64,000 bases of DNA, from assembly GCA_010015655.1 (NCBI GenBank), contig ML976715.1:338496-402495 (forward strand), read 5' to 3'. The position numbers and the translations under genes were made by a program. Positions 9,995-18,688 of the stretch are shown piece after piece; the first letter of the stretch is position 1; every line of letters begins with the position of its first letter. This DNA comes from Bimuria novae-zelandiae CBS 107.79 (lineage: Eukaryota > Ascomycota > Dothideomycetes > Pleosporales > Didymosphaeriaceae). Below the pieces are notes generated by a model. The model saw only the letters and a program-made list of their open reading frames with translations, had not been told where the DNA came from and made no database searches.

Positions 9995-11164
9995 ACAATC
10001 TCAAGGGGCCGCAGCTCCCGAGGCGGTCGGGGTGCGTTTGGTCCCAGGGCATCCAGAGGCGCAGGACCTCATCGCGGTAACCTGGAATTGGGCGTGGTGG
10101 TGCGAGACAATCGGGTGGAGCAAAGGGCGGACAGTGTGTTTCCATGGTCTCTACACAGCCTAGCTGACAATTATAAGGAAGGTGGTTGTAGAGCCGCACC
10201 GTCATGCTGGCGTTTTCGTAGCAAGAGGCAAGGAGGACATGCTGGTCACGCGCTCCCTCACACCTGGAGAATCCGTGTACGGTGAGAAGCGCATTGCCAT
10301 CCCATCGGATTCCACTACCTCTATCGACGTCACCAAGAGCACAACCGAATACCGAGTTTGGAACCCGTTTCGAAGCAAGCTTGCCGCTGGAATATTGGGT
10401 GGCATAGACAACATATATATGCAACCAGGCTCCAAGGTCCTATATCTTGGCGCAGCATCAGGGACCTCTGTCTCGCACGTATCGGATATTATAGGCCCTT
10501 AGGGTGTGGTGTATGGTACGTCGGCGAGAGCTAGAGTCTACCAACCGTGTTGCTAACACTGTTGCAGCTGTAGAGTTCTCCGATCGGTCAGGCAGAGACC
10601 TTATCAACATAGCGTCACGCTGTACGAACGTGATCTCAATCGTTGGTAAGTACCTGCTCTCACTCTTTAGATGCAGGTAGCTAACCAGCTCCGTAGAGGA
10701 CGCTCGTCACCCTCTAAAATACCGCATGCTAGTCGGTATAGTCGATTGCATATTCGCCGACGTAGCACAACCTGATCAGGTAAGGTTACCAGGTACAAAG
10801 TGGATGGGTTCTACTGCGCGATGAGGAGAATACTTCTCTTGTGTAAGCAAGGAAGGAGTGGTTCCTTCCTTCACTCAGCGAAAACATCCGCGAAGTACCT
10901 TTCCCCTTCTTTCCAAGACATAGGGTAACTTTGTAGGCACGAATCGTCGGCATCAATGCCCACCCTTTCCTGAAGAACAAAGGCGGTGTTCTCATCCCGA
11001 TCAAAGCCAACTGTATCGATTCAACCGCAGCGCCAGAGGCTGTATTCGCTAGCGAAGTTCAAAAGCTGAGGGCTGAACGGGTTAAGCCAAAGGAGCAACT
11101 CACACTAAAACCGTTTGAACGAGACCACGCGATGGTGTGCGGTATCTATGAACGGGCTGCTTGA
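9995..11164 (+). pseudogene. Fibrillarin (NOP1-like) gene copy with in-frame stop
   Basis: Fibrillarin is the SAM-dependent 2'-O-methyltransferase of box C/D snoRNPs, acting on rRNA in the nucleolus. A degraded Gly/Arg-rich (GAR) segment lies at about 9998-10133, with one frame slip near 10080. The catalytic domain follows: [33 protein letters not shown], the SAM-binding [15 protein letters not shown], then [13 protein letters not shown] and IKANCIDST, ending in FERDHAM and a TGA at 11162-11164. Four introns with normal signals are kept: 10134-10177, 10516-10567, 10646-10696 and 10780-10936, so it is not a retrocopy. A TAG at 10500-10502 replaces the Gln/Glu of GP(Q/E)GVVYA, and the usual FVISIK reads VLIPIK. 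I infer a decayed duplicate of a functional gene elsewhere. The 5' end is missing next to the transposons. Confidence 0.82.
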
Positions 11165-11418
11165 TGAAATCGGATGCGTACGCCGGTGACCATTGGCAAA
11201 GACCACGGTCTAAATGTGGAATCTACGACTCGCGAACAGATGTCATTTCAAGGCGCCTGTAAGGTAAGGTATGATGGGCTGGCGCAAATGAAACAAATAA
11301 TCTATACAGTACTAGCAGTGGTTGAATTACTTATACTAGAGTAGTTGTTCCAATGCATTTCTCTAGCTATCGAGTTCAGATTTGACAGCCAACTTTCATT
11401 CATAAGAGAGCTATCTGC

Positions 11419-13008
11419 TTACTGCGCCCCCACAAGCCTCTTCCCCTTCTTCTTCGCCTCCAGCACCTCATCCCTCCACCTCACCACATCGTCCAGCGCC
11501 CTCTGCGGATCCTTCTTCCTTGTCAACAGATACCCCTGCACCTCCGCCGGCGAGAACGTGCTCTCGGGCAACTGCTCCGCAAACCGGCGCGCCATACCTT
11601 CCAGCGTCTCCGGATCCGTGATCTTCGAGACAGGTCGAGACTTGATTGGAATGCGACTGCCCGTGGCCTGCTCCTCAGGCGTCGCGCTGTACATGCGCAT
11701 AAACGTCTCGTGTATCTGGGCGCGGGTCGCGAGCGTAAAGGCTACTTGGAGGTCTACGCGTCCTGGGCGGATCAGCGCAGCATCGAGGGTCTCCGGCGTG
11801 TTGGTCGTCATGATGAGGACGTGGCCCTCGTGCGCGGCCGCGCCGTCGATGACGTTGAGCAATGCGCTCAAACTGATTCCGCCTGAAGTCTCCGTCTTGC
11901 TTGTCTGTTTGGCAACATCCTTGCTTGTTTCTGATTCGGTTTCGCCCTCTTTTTTCTCTTCTGTAGAGGAAGGTTCCTCTTCACGCTTTAGCCCGGCGCT
12001 GTCGATGTCTTCGAGGAGGACGATACACCGATCGGGCAGGTCGTCGAAGAGAGAACATAAATCGGGCTCCGTGAGGTCTTTGTCATTTAGCGAGACACAA
12101 TATACCTGCAGCCCGAAGACACCTGCGAGCGCGAATGAGAGGGATGTTTTCCCTGTGCCCGGCGGCCCGTGGAAGAGGTATCCCCGTCTATGCGGGATTC
12201 CCCTCGCGGCATACCATCGCGCAGTAGCAGGGTGCAAAAACTCATTAATATCTTCCACAATGTCATCTTTCTGTTCCTGATCCAGCGACACCGTTTGAAG
12301 CGGACGCGACGGCCGGCAAGACTGTCGACTCCAGTACCCGCCGCTCAAGGGACGATACACGCTCGTCATGCTAGTTTCCTGCTTCACCTTCCACGAGCGG
12401 ATGTGCAGCAAGAGATCCTTAATAGGCTGCGTCGTCTGCCCATAACAAAAGATCTCCAGCGATTCTTTTAAATTGTTCCCGCGGTTGTCGTCTTTCATGC
12501 TCGACCGGGAAACCCTAAACGTCCGCCCGTTATGCTGGAATTCGTTGTCGCTGCCGTAGCTAGGCTCGTACCGCGGGATCGGCAGCTCGTACTTGTAAAT
12601 TCCATGCACGTCGCTTATATTATCTTCGTTTTTCTTGTTGTTGTCGTCGTAGTCGGTGACGGCTTTTAGCTTCCGGCTGGGTCTTTTGGTCTGCTGTCCC
12701 GCTAGCCATGCTTTGACGTAGTCGAATAAATCGTCGTCGTCGTCGATTTGGATGGATGAGGTGTAGTGCTCTTCGAGGTAGCCCTGCACGAGATCATAGG
12801 TGTATCGCCATGCGGTGCGGCAGCCGAAGATGAGGGCCCACCCGGTCACGAGAACGCCGATGTCGATTCCCAGGAGGCGGAATGCGACCTGCGATATCGT
12901 GCTGTACCCTGGAACTACGAGCTCGAGGAGTGTGGAGGGTAGATTTGTGGCAGAGCTGTTCGTCGCATTTAGCTCGTATTGCAGACTTTCGAGACGGGAG
13001 AAGTCCAT
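11419..13008 (-). CDS. BCS1-like mitochondrial AAA ATPase
   Basis: A 529-residue protein of the BCS1 family. BCS1 itself translocates the folded Rieske iron-sulfur protein across the inner mitochondrial membrane into complex III. Filamentous fungi carry several divergent paralogues of unclear role, and this is probably one. Visible features are a single hydrophobic segment at about residues 33-62, a BCS1-type N-terminal region, Walker A GPPGTGKTS near 280, Walker B IVLLEDID near 330, a long acidic Ser/Glu/Lys insert after it, the sensor region MTTNTPE, and RPGRVD near 415. I chose the ATG at 13008 because the frame extends upstream only to a non-ATG codon and the family often starts MDxSxL. 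No intron is needed. It is divergent from the P450 gene to its right, with about 726 bp between. Confidence 0.85.
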   Translation of the reverse strand: MDFSRLESLQYELNATNSSATNLPSTLLELVVPGYSTISQVAFRLLGIDIGVLVTGWALIFGCRTAWRYTYDLVQGYLEEHYTSSIQIDDDDDLFDYVKAWLAGQQTKRPSRKLKAVTDYDDNNKKNEDNISDVHGIYKYELPIPRYEPSYGSDNEFQHNGRTFRVSRSSMKDDNRGNNLKESLEIFCYGQTTQPIKDLLLHIRSWKVKQETSMTSVYRPLSGGYWSRQSCRPSRPLQTVSLDQEQKDDIVEDINEFLHPATARWYAARGIPHRRGYLFHGPPGTGKTSLSFALAGVFGLQVYCVSLNDKDLTEPDLCSLFDDLPDRCIVLLEDIDSAGLKREEEPSSTEEKKEGETESETSKDVAKQTSKTETSGGISLSALLNVIDGAAAHEGHVLIMTTNTPETLDAALIRPGRVDLQVAFTLATRAQIHETFMRMYSATPEEQATGSRIPIKSRPVSKITDPETLEGMARRFAEQLPESTFSPAEVQGYLLTRKKDPQRALDDVVRWRDEVLEAKKKGKRLVGAQ

Positions 13009-13734
13009 GGCGAGGACGAGGCGAAATTCAGTCTGCAGTGTAGGTCCAAAGTGTAAGAATCGGCCGTTGTATTGCCTATCCTGGGGTAACACGCCGTACT
13101 CAGAACTTGGCGAGGTTCTGTGTCGGTCTTGAGGAGTGGCGTAAAGAGGTGATCCCGAGTCGGGGATGTATAAATACGCGCAATGAGACCGTTTGCTGCC
13201 GAAGCAATGTATCTGTTCAGTTTGTCCCCAGGCAGCAGTGAGTCACGGGGCCAATTGGTCACTTCGCCTTAGCTGCAATTCGGGAGTGTGAGACTCAACC
13301 TTTATCTAACTTTTAAAGACTCAGATTCCGTCAGCGGCATGCTTTAGAAGGCGGAGTAGCCCTTTTTACCGTTGGTCTAATGAGGCTGAAGGTGCCCTTG
13401 CAGACAGACGACAGGCCTAGCTGAAGGCCGCCACTGGCAATGAATGTGGCTGTGTAGTCATCTGACCTATCGGTGGAAGCGCTCTCTACGCCTTTCGACT
13501 TGCTCAAGGGCGGTCATCGATCCACTGCTTGCTAACCACGTCCTGACCGCTATATGTTTGTCAGTAAGACCTATGTGGCTGTGTGCGATGCGAAATTTCT
13601 GATTGGTGGTGGTTGCCTGACATAAGCCCGCTAGCCCTCTTTCCTCTTTCGTCAGTGATGACGATCCTGGGGTAGGCGTGTGGAAGAAGCATCCGTGCAA
13701 GGTAACAATCCTACCTATGTAGCTCACTATTACT
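13009..13734. promoter_or_regulatory. Divergent intergenic region between BCS1-like and P450 genes
   Basis: This 726-bp gap between two head-to-head genes must hold both promoters. Short open frames in it have no recognisable product. No individual element can be assigned with confidence. Confidence 0.4.
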
Positions 13735-15363
13735 ATGGAACGAGTAATTCTGCCCTCCACACTGGGTACACTGACTGTCGGTCTGCTGCTGCCAATCGTT
13801 GTCCTCTGCACCTTCACTTACCTCACAACACTCCTCCGCTACCACCTCGCTGTTCGCAATGCGTCCAATGGCAAAGGAAACTCTAAGAATCCACCACTTC
13901 TTCCCTACTTTATCCCCGTCCTTGGCTCAACCATCGCCTTCAGCAATCAGACGGTGGGCACCTTCTGGACCTGGCTCAGGACACAAGCTGAGCGCTACCA
14001 CCAAGATGCCTTCTCCATCGTCCTCGCTGGAAAGCGCACACACTTCATCTTCTCAGAAGATGGCATCTCTTCGTTGTTCAAGAGCCGGCAATTGTCTCGT
14101 GCGGGGCTAGATCGACAACTCGGCGTCAACGTCCTCGGCATGTCCAAGGAGGACTCGTTCAAAGCGTTCCCAGATCGTGCTGATGAAAAGACGAGTACGG
14201 AACGTCTTCACTCGGAGTACTTGTTGAGCTCTACGGGTGTCCATGCGTTGACGGAGAAGTTCATAGAGACGTTGTTGGCTCAGCTAGGCAGTGATGAGGG
14301 TCTCGCGAGTGGAGTGGAGGGAAATCTGTATGAGTGGCTTTGGCAGCGGGTATTTCGGGCATCGACGACGGCACTCGCTGGGTCGAAGCTGCTGGAGATG
14401 TACCCAGACTTCGACGTCGATTATCGCGTGTGGGAGGACAATATGCTGGACATGCTGTTCGGCACACCACGCCTGTTTGCGCGACAGGCGTATCGCGCAC
14501 GAGACGCGTGCGTGGAGAAACTGGAGAGGTGGCTGGAAACGGGATATCAGCACACAGAAGAAGAAGAAGGAGAAGACCCCGACTGGACTCCCTCCTTCGG
14601 TGCCCGGGTCATGCGAAAACGTCATGACCTCTACAAGCAGCGCGACCTGAGCATCCACGGCCAAGCAGGCTGGGACCTCATCTTCCTCGCGGGCATTCTG
14701 TCCAATGCTACTCCAGCCACCGGCTGGCTACTTCTGCACATACTGTCCCCCACCAGTGCCTCTGATTTCCGCCCGCGCATAATGCAGGAACTGCAGTCGT
14801 GCAAGCGCACCGATGGCTCAATAGACATCCCAGCACTGACACGGCTGCCACTGGTCAACTCGGCTTTCCACGAGGTCCTCCGGCTGTACGTCGACTTACT
14901 CCTCGTACGACGCGTCGAGAGCTCTGGAGCCATAGGACCACACTATGTCCGGCAAAGCGAGCAGGTAATGGCACCCACGTGGATGACGCACCGCAATCCT
15001 GCGTTCTTTGACAGACCCGACATCTTCGATCCCGAGCGCTTCCTGACCTCGGATCCGGAAACTGGAAAGCTGAGGTACAGGGCGACAGGACTAGGCAGCA
15101 AGTACTTCCCGTTCGGCGGGGGCCATTACATGTGTCCAGGGCGGATGTTCGCGAAGCAAGAAGTGCTAGGAACCATCGCAGTGTTGCTGCTCAACTTTGA
15201 CATTACGTTTGCGGGTTTTGTGAAGCGCACGAAGACGGGCTGGGAATCAGTTGGCACTGAGGACTTTCCGACAATCAAAAATGGTTTCGCCGGCAATCAG
15301 GTGGTTGGCATCGAAGGCGATATGCGAGTGCACATAAAAAGGCGGCCGCCACGTTCATTGTAA
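13735..15363 (+). CDS. Cytochrome P450, CYP7/CYP8-like
   Basis: A 542-residue, intronless, membrane-anchored haem monooxygenase. An N-terminal hydrophobic helix (about residues 8-33) anchors it in the ER. The haem-binding loop FPFGGGHYMCPGR has its Cys ligand near residue 467. The ExxR motif is EVLR near 378, and the PERF-type motif is FDPERF. The I-helix reads AGILSNATPATGW near 320-331, with Asn where most P450s have the oxygen-activating Thr. This Asn and the SNATP context resemble the CYP7/CYP8 group (sterol 7-alpha-hydroxylase and prostacyclin synthase-like), to which fungal homologues are often assigned. The natural substrate, perhaps a sterol or oxidised lipid, cannot be told from sequence. 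The ATG at 13735 gives a standard anchor. Confidence 0.88.
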   Translation: MERVILPSTLGTLTVGLLLPIVVLCTFTYLTTLLRYHLAVRNASNGKGNSKNPPLLPYFIPVLGSTIAFSNQTVGTFWTWLRTQAERYHQDAFSIVLAGKRTHFIFSEDGISSLFKSRQLSRAGLDRQLGVNVLGMSKEDSFKAFPDRADEKTSTERLHSEYLLSSTGVHALTEKFIETLLAQLGSDEGLASGVEGNLYEWLWQRVFRASTTALAGSKLLEMYPDFDVDYRVWEDNMLDMLFGTPRLFARQAYRARDACVEKLERWLETGYQHTEEEEGEDPDWTPSFGARVMRKRHDLYKQRDLSIHGQAGWDLIFLAGILSNATPATGWLLLHILSPTSASDFRPRIMQELQSCKRTDGSIDIPALTRLPLVNSAFHEVLRLYVDLLLVRRVESSGAIGPHYVRQSEQVMAPTWMTHRNPAFFDRPDIFDPERFLTSDPETGKLRYRATGLGSKYFPFGGGHYMCPGRMFAKQEVLGTIAVLLLNFDITFAGFVKRTKTGWESVGTEDFPTIKNGFAGNQVVGIEGDMRVHIKRRPPRSL

Positions 15364-15585
15364 GATGCATCGAATTGGCTCTTTCCTTAACTTACATAGT
15401 GGTGTTGGCACAAAGGGGAGATGTCGCTGCCTCGCACCAAGTGATATTGAACAACCTTCCAAGTCTCCAGGTAACGCCATAATATGCAATGCCGCGTTTA
15501 AACAGTGCTCCTGCAAGCCACAGTGACTTTGCGTCTCTTCGCACATCGGTATCGCATCCGTTCCCACATCGAACTGCATACCAGC

Positions 15586-16018
15586 TCACTTGTTCGCTTC
15601 CCCATTCCCTTCATCTTCCGGCCGCGACTCCTCGACGCCCTTGTACGGCCGTCCCGCATATAACATGTATCCCTTCTCTTCAATTGTGCCCTGCTTTTCG
15701 TCCTTTTCTGCTCTCCCTTGGCCAAATGCGCCTGTCTCTAACTGCCCTTGCACACTGATCGGCCTGTTGCCGCGGAACCGCTTGCGCATATCGATCTGGC
15801 CTTTTTTGCATTCGGCGTAGCCTTTTTGTAACTGCTGACATTGGTTTGGAAGCGTGTATTTGAGCGGCGGACGGAGACAGTCGCCGGGCTTATTCCGCTC
15901 GACCATTATGCAGTCGGAGTTTTGGAGGCAGAAGGCGAGGGCGGCGCCTGGAAAAGTAAGCATTGCGCGGTTGGCAGAGGAAAGGAAGCTTACGGATGTC
16001 TTTGCACGACTGCGGCAT
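15586..16018 (-). CDS. PET191: Cytochrome c oxidase assembly factor Pet191/COA5
   Basis: A small twin-CX9C protein of the mitochondrial intermembrane space, required to assemble cytochrome c oxidase. The gene is spliced: exon 1 is 15994-16018 (MPQSCKDI plus one base), the intron is 15948-15993 (GTAAGC...TTCCAG, 46 bp), and exon 2 is 15586-15947. The 128-residue product has Cys at 5, 15, 21, 32, 45 and 55. C5/C15 and C45/C55 each form a CX9C pair, as in Pet191. Family hallmarks are SDCIMVER, CLRPPL and KGYAECKKG followed by DMRKRFRGN. The unspliced frame lacks the MPQSC start, which is the reason for choosing this join. It is divergent from the lipase gene, with 318 bp between the starts. Confidence 0.93.
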
Positions 16019-16336
16019 CTTGAAGGCGTCTCAATCGGGCTGTAGGTAGGGCTACCGTGTCATTGGACGTTGTTCTGTGCTGTTGTGGAGGGGACTGATT
16101 GATGGTGGACTGACTGAATGGAGAAAGATTAGCCCGAATTTCGCCGACGTCGCGTGCGCTGCGGCTAAGGTGCATCTTCACATGCTAGACCCCGAAACGT
16201 CATCGCCAGCGCATTTCAACAATACGATGCGAGTCTGTGCTGTCACATGCTCACCTCGTCGAGCATGCTGGAGTATAGAGCGAGACTGAGTGCTCTGATC
16301 TTCTCACAGCAGCGAGGGAACACCTCGTAAGCCGCC
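16019..16336. promoter_or_regulatory. Bidirectional promoter region, COA5 and lipase
   Basis: The 318 bp between the two divergent start codons must contain both promoters and 5' leaders. I see no clear TATA box or repeated operator. Confidence 0.45.
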
Positions 16337-18394
16337 ATGGCTCTCCGCATCCCGTTCCTCGGGCGCCTCCGCATCCAAGAGTACTTCATGCTCGTGCTCT
16401 CCATCCTCCTCATCACCCTCGAATCGCTCGTTGCGCTCATAACCGTTGCAATTCCTACGCCCATCATCAACCTCTTCTACCGCATCACGCGCCGCCTGTT
16501 CAACCACCTCTCCTCGCCCAATTCGCGTCGCAATAGGCAGAAGAAGAAGGGCGTATGGAGCTCCATCGCGAACGCGCCGGGCTTTTTGGAGCTGTGTGAG
16601 CTGTACGGATACTATGCAGAGGAGCACGTGGTGCAGACTGGAGATGGCTACCTACTGGGGCTGCACAGACTGGCGTGGAGAAGGGGAGAGGAGGACACCA
16701 GGGTCAACGCCGGACCAGGCAAGGGAAGCCTGAAGAAGAAGGTCGTGTATCTGCACCATGGCCTGATGATGAACAGCGAGGTGTGGGTGGCTCTTACCGA
16801 GCGGGAACGCTGCTTGCCATTCGAGCTGATTGAGAGAGGATACGATGTCTGGCTGGGCAACAATCGCGGGAACAAATACTCCAAGAAGAGCGTACACTGT
16901 GCACCGACAGACCAGTCGTTCTGGAACTTCAGCATGGATCAATTCGCCTTCCACGACATCCCGGACTCGATCGAGTACATTCTCAAAACGACCCATCAAC
17001 CTTCGCTATCGTACATTGGCTTTTCGCAGGGCACTGCTCAAGCTTTTGCGACGCTATCTATCCACCCCGATCTGAACGACAAGGTCGATGTATTCATTGC
17101 TCTCGCACCGGCCATGTCTCCACCTGGTCTGACATCCGGAATCGTGAATTCCTTCGTCAAAACGTCTCCCGACATTCTTTTTCTCGCTTTTGGCCGAAAG
17201 TCGATCCTTCCTTCCACCACCATGTGGCAGTCCATCCTTTACCCGCCAATCTTTGTCCGCGTGATCGATGCTTCACTCCAGTTTCTCTTCGGCTGGACTG
17301 GCAGCAACATCACCGCGCACCAAAAGCTCGCCGCATACCCGCATCTGTACTCGTACACTTCCACGAAGAGTGTTGTTCACTGGTTTCAGATCATTCGCAA
17401 CGGCACTTTTCAGATGTACGACGACGACGCTCCAAGTCTCATGTCCAACAAGTCAAAGTACTACAAGGTTGCCAAATTCCCCACGCGCAACATCAAAACG
17501 CCAATCGTGCTTGTGTACGGTGGCTCCGACAGCCTGGTCGACATCAACGTTATGCTCAAAGAGCTACCCCGCCATACGATTGCGAAGGAGATCCCGCACT
17601 ACGAACATCTCGACTTCCTCTGGGCCTCATCCGTAGATCAACTCGTCTTCCCCCACGTTTTCGAAGCGCTCGACGACTACGCCGGCGCCGCAGGTGAAGA
17701 ACCCACGCGCAAGGAGAAGCGTTTCCGCTCGCCGGGCCGCTACAGGGGACTGCTCCCGGAATCAGGAGCTCTGCCCGGGCCGGAAGGCGATGATGCGGGC
17801 GACGAGAGCGCCCACAGTCCTGTAGCGCTGCGCAACAGCACGAAGAAGCACTCTCAGACTACGCGGAAGATCTCCTTCACGGAGCCTGCGACCGAGGGAG
17901 TTCCGGAACCACAGACCCCCTCGGCCCGGAAATCACGCATACCATACCCGACATCGAGCTACGCCTCCGCTGTAGAGCGCACACTACCCGCTTCCACAAG
18001 TTCAACTACCTTCCCACCACCTGCAGCCAAGGTGCCCATCCACACGTTGGAAACGCAGTCACCGTCTGCGTCTGTGACTGCTTCCCAGGTCACAGCGCGC
18101 AGCTCGACCAGCCGTCCCGAGGGGTGGTGGAGCTCAGATGAGGTCGCCGAAACAGGCCATTCAGGCCCTACAACGCCAGACCATGTTACTGGCCACATCC
18201 GCCGGAATCAGAGTTTCGACAGCGTGAGGAGTGGGAAGAGCGGGAAGGTGAGTGTTTTCAGCGAGCGAGGTATCACTTTGGGTGCCGGAAAAGCAGTTAG
18301 CGGGCTCGTCGGTGGCTTGGGGAAGGGGGAGAGTAGTGAGAGCTTGGAGTTAGATGGGAAGATGAAGAAGAATGGGAAGAAGAGGACTCTGTGA
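16337..18394 (+). CDS. Steryl-ester/acid lipase, alpha/beta hydrolase (TGL1/YEH-like)
   Basis: A 685-residue membrane-anchored lipase of the AB-hydrolase-associated lipase family. Yeast relatives Tgl1, Yeh1 and Yeh2 hydrolyse steryl esters on lipid droplets or the plasma membrane. An N-terminal hydrophobic hairpin (about residues 15-45) anchors it. The lipase-associated region includes GYYAEEHVVQTGDGYLLGLH. The catalytic parts are the oxyanion HHGL near 141, the nucleophile elbow GFSQG (Ser near 231), the acid in GGSDSLVD near 400, and the His in HYEHLDFLW near 424. After about residue 440 a long Ser/Pro/Thr-rich, probably disordered tail extends to the stop, which looks regulatory. The ATG lies in a strong GCCGCCATGG context. 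No intron is needed. Confidence 0.9.
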   Translation: MALRIPFLGRLRIQEYFMLVLSILLITLESLVALITVAIPTPIINLFYRITRRLFNHLSSPNSRRNRQKKKGVWSSIANAPGFLELCELYGYYAEEHVVQTGDGYLLGLHRLAWRRGEEDTRVNAGPGKGSLKKKVVYLHHGLMMNSEVWVALTERERCLPFELIERGYDVWLGNNRGNKYSKKSVHCAPTDQSFWNFSMDQFAFHDIPDSIEYILKTTHQPSLSYIGFSQGTAQAFATLSIHPDLNDKVDVFIALAPAMSPPGLTSGIVNSFVKTSPDILFLAFGRKSILPSTTMWQSILYPPIFVRVIDASLQFLFGWTGSNITAHQKLAAYPHLYSYTSTKSVVHWFQIIRNGTFQMYDDDAPSLMSNKSKYYKVAKFPTRNIKTPIVLVYGGSDSLVDINVMLKELPRHTIAKEIPHYEHLDFLWASSVDQLVFPHVFEALDDYAGAAGEEPTRKEKRFRSPGRYRGLLPESGALPGPEGDDAGDESAHSPVALRNSTKKHSQTTRKISFTEPATEGVPEPQTPSARKSRIPYPTSSYASAVERTLPASTSSTTFPPPAAKVPIHTLETQSPSASVTASQVTARSSTSRPEGWWSSDEVAETGHSGPTTPDHVTGHIRRNQSFDSVRSGKSGKVSVFSERGITLGAGKAVSGLVGGLGKGESSESLELDGKMKKNGKKRTL

Positions 18395-18688
18395 GATGGC
18401 TTTTGGCGGCACACGACGGTGTATACGGTACAACATGGCAGCGAAATCGAACGGGTTGGTGGGTACGCCCTGTTCCTTCGGAGTACCAAGGTCATGCTCG
18501 CCCACCATAGAAACAGAAATGCCACTCCATACCCCCATACCAACCCCGCATTGGTGGAAGATCTCGCTTAGCAACCGATCCACCTCGGTACTACTACCTC
18601 CCATAGACCCTGACACTATTTTGTATAACAAGAAGTCTACTCACGGTACTGGTAACATGAAAATTAAGCCGTGTACAACCACCGCAGA

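Noticed and set aside
11345..12280. 311-codon plus-strand frame
   Set aside because: It is the antisense shadow of the BCS1-like ATPase, whose Walker motifs are on the minus strand.
15586..15963. Unspliced 125-codon version of the COA5 gene
   Set aside because: It starts from a codon inside the intron and lacks the conserved MPQSCKDI start and the first Cys of the CX9C pair.
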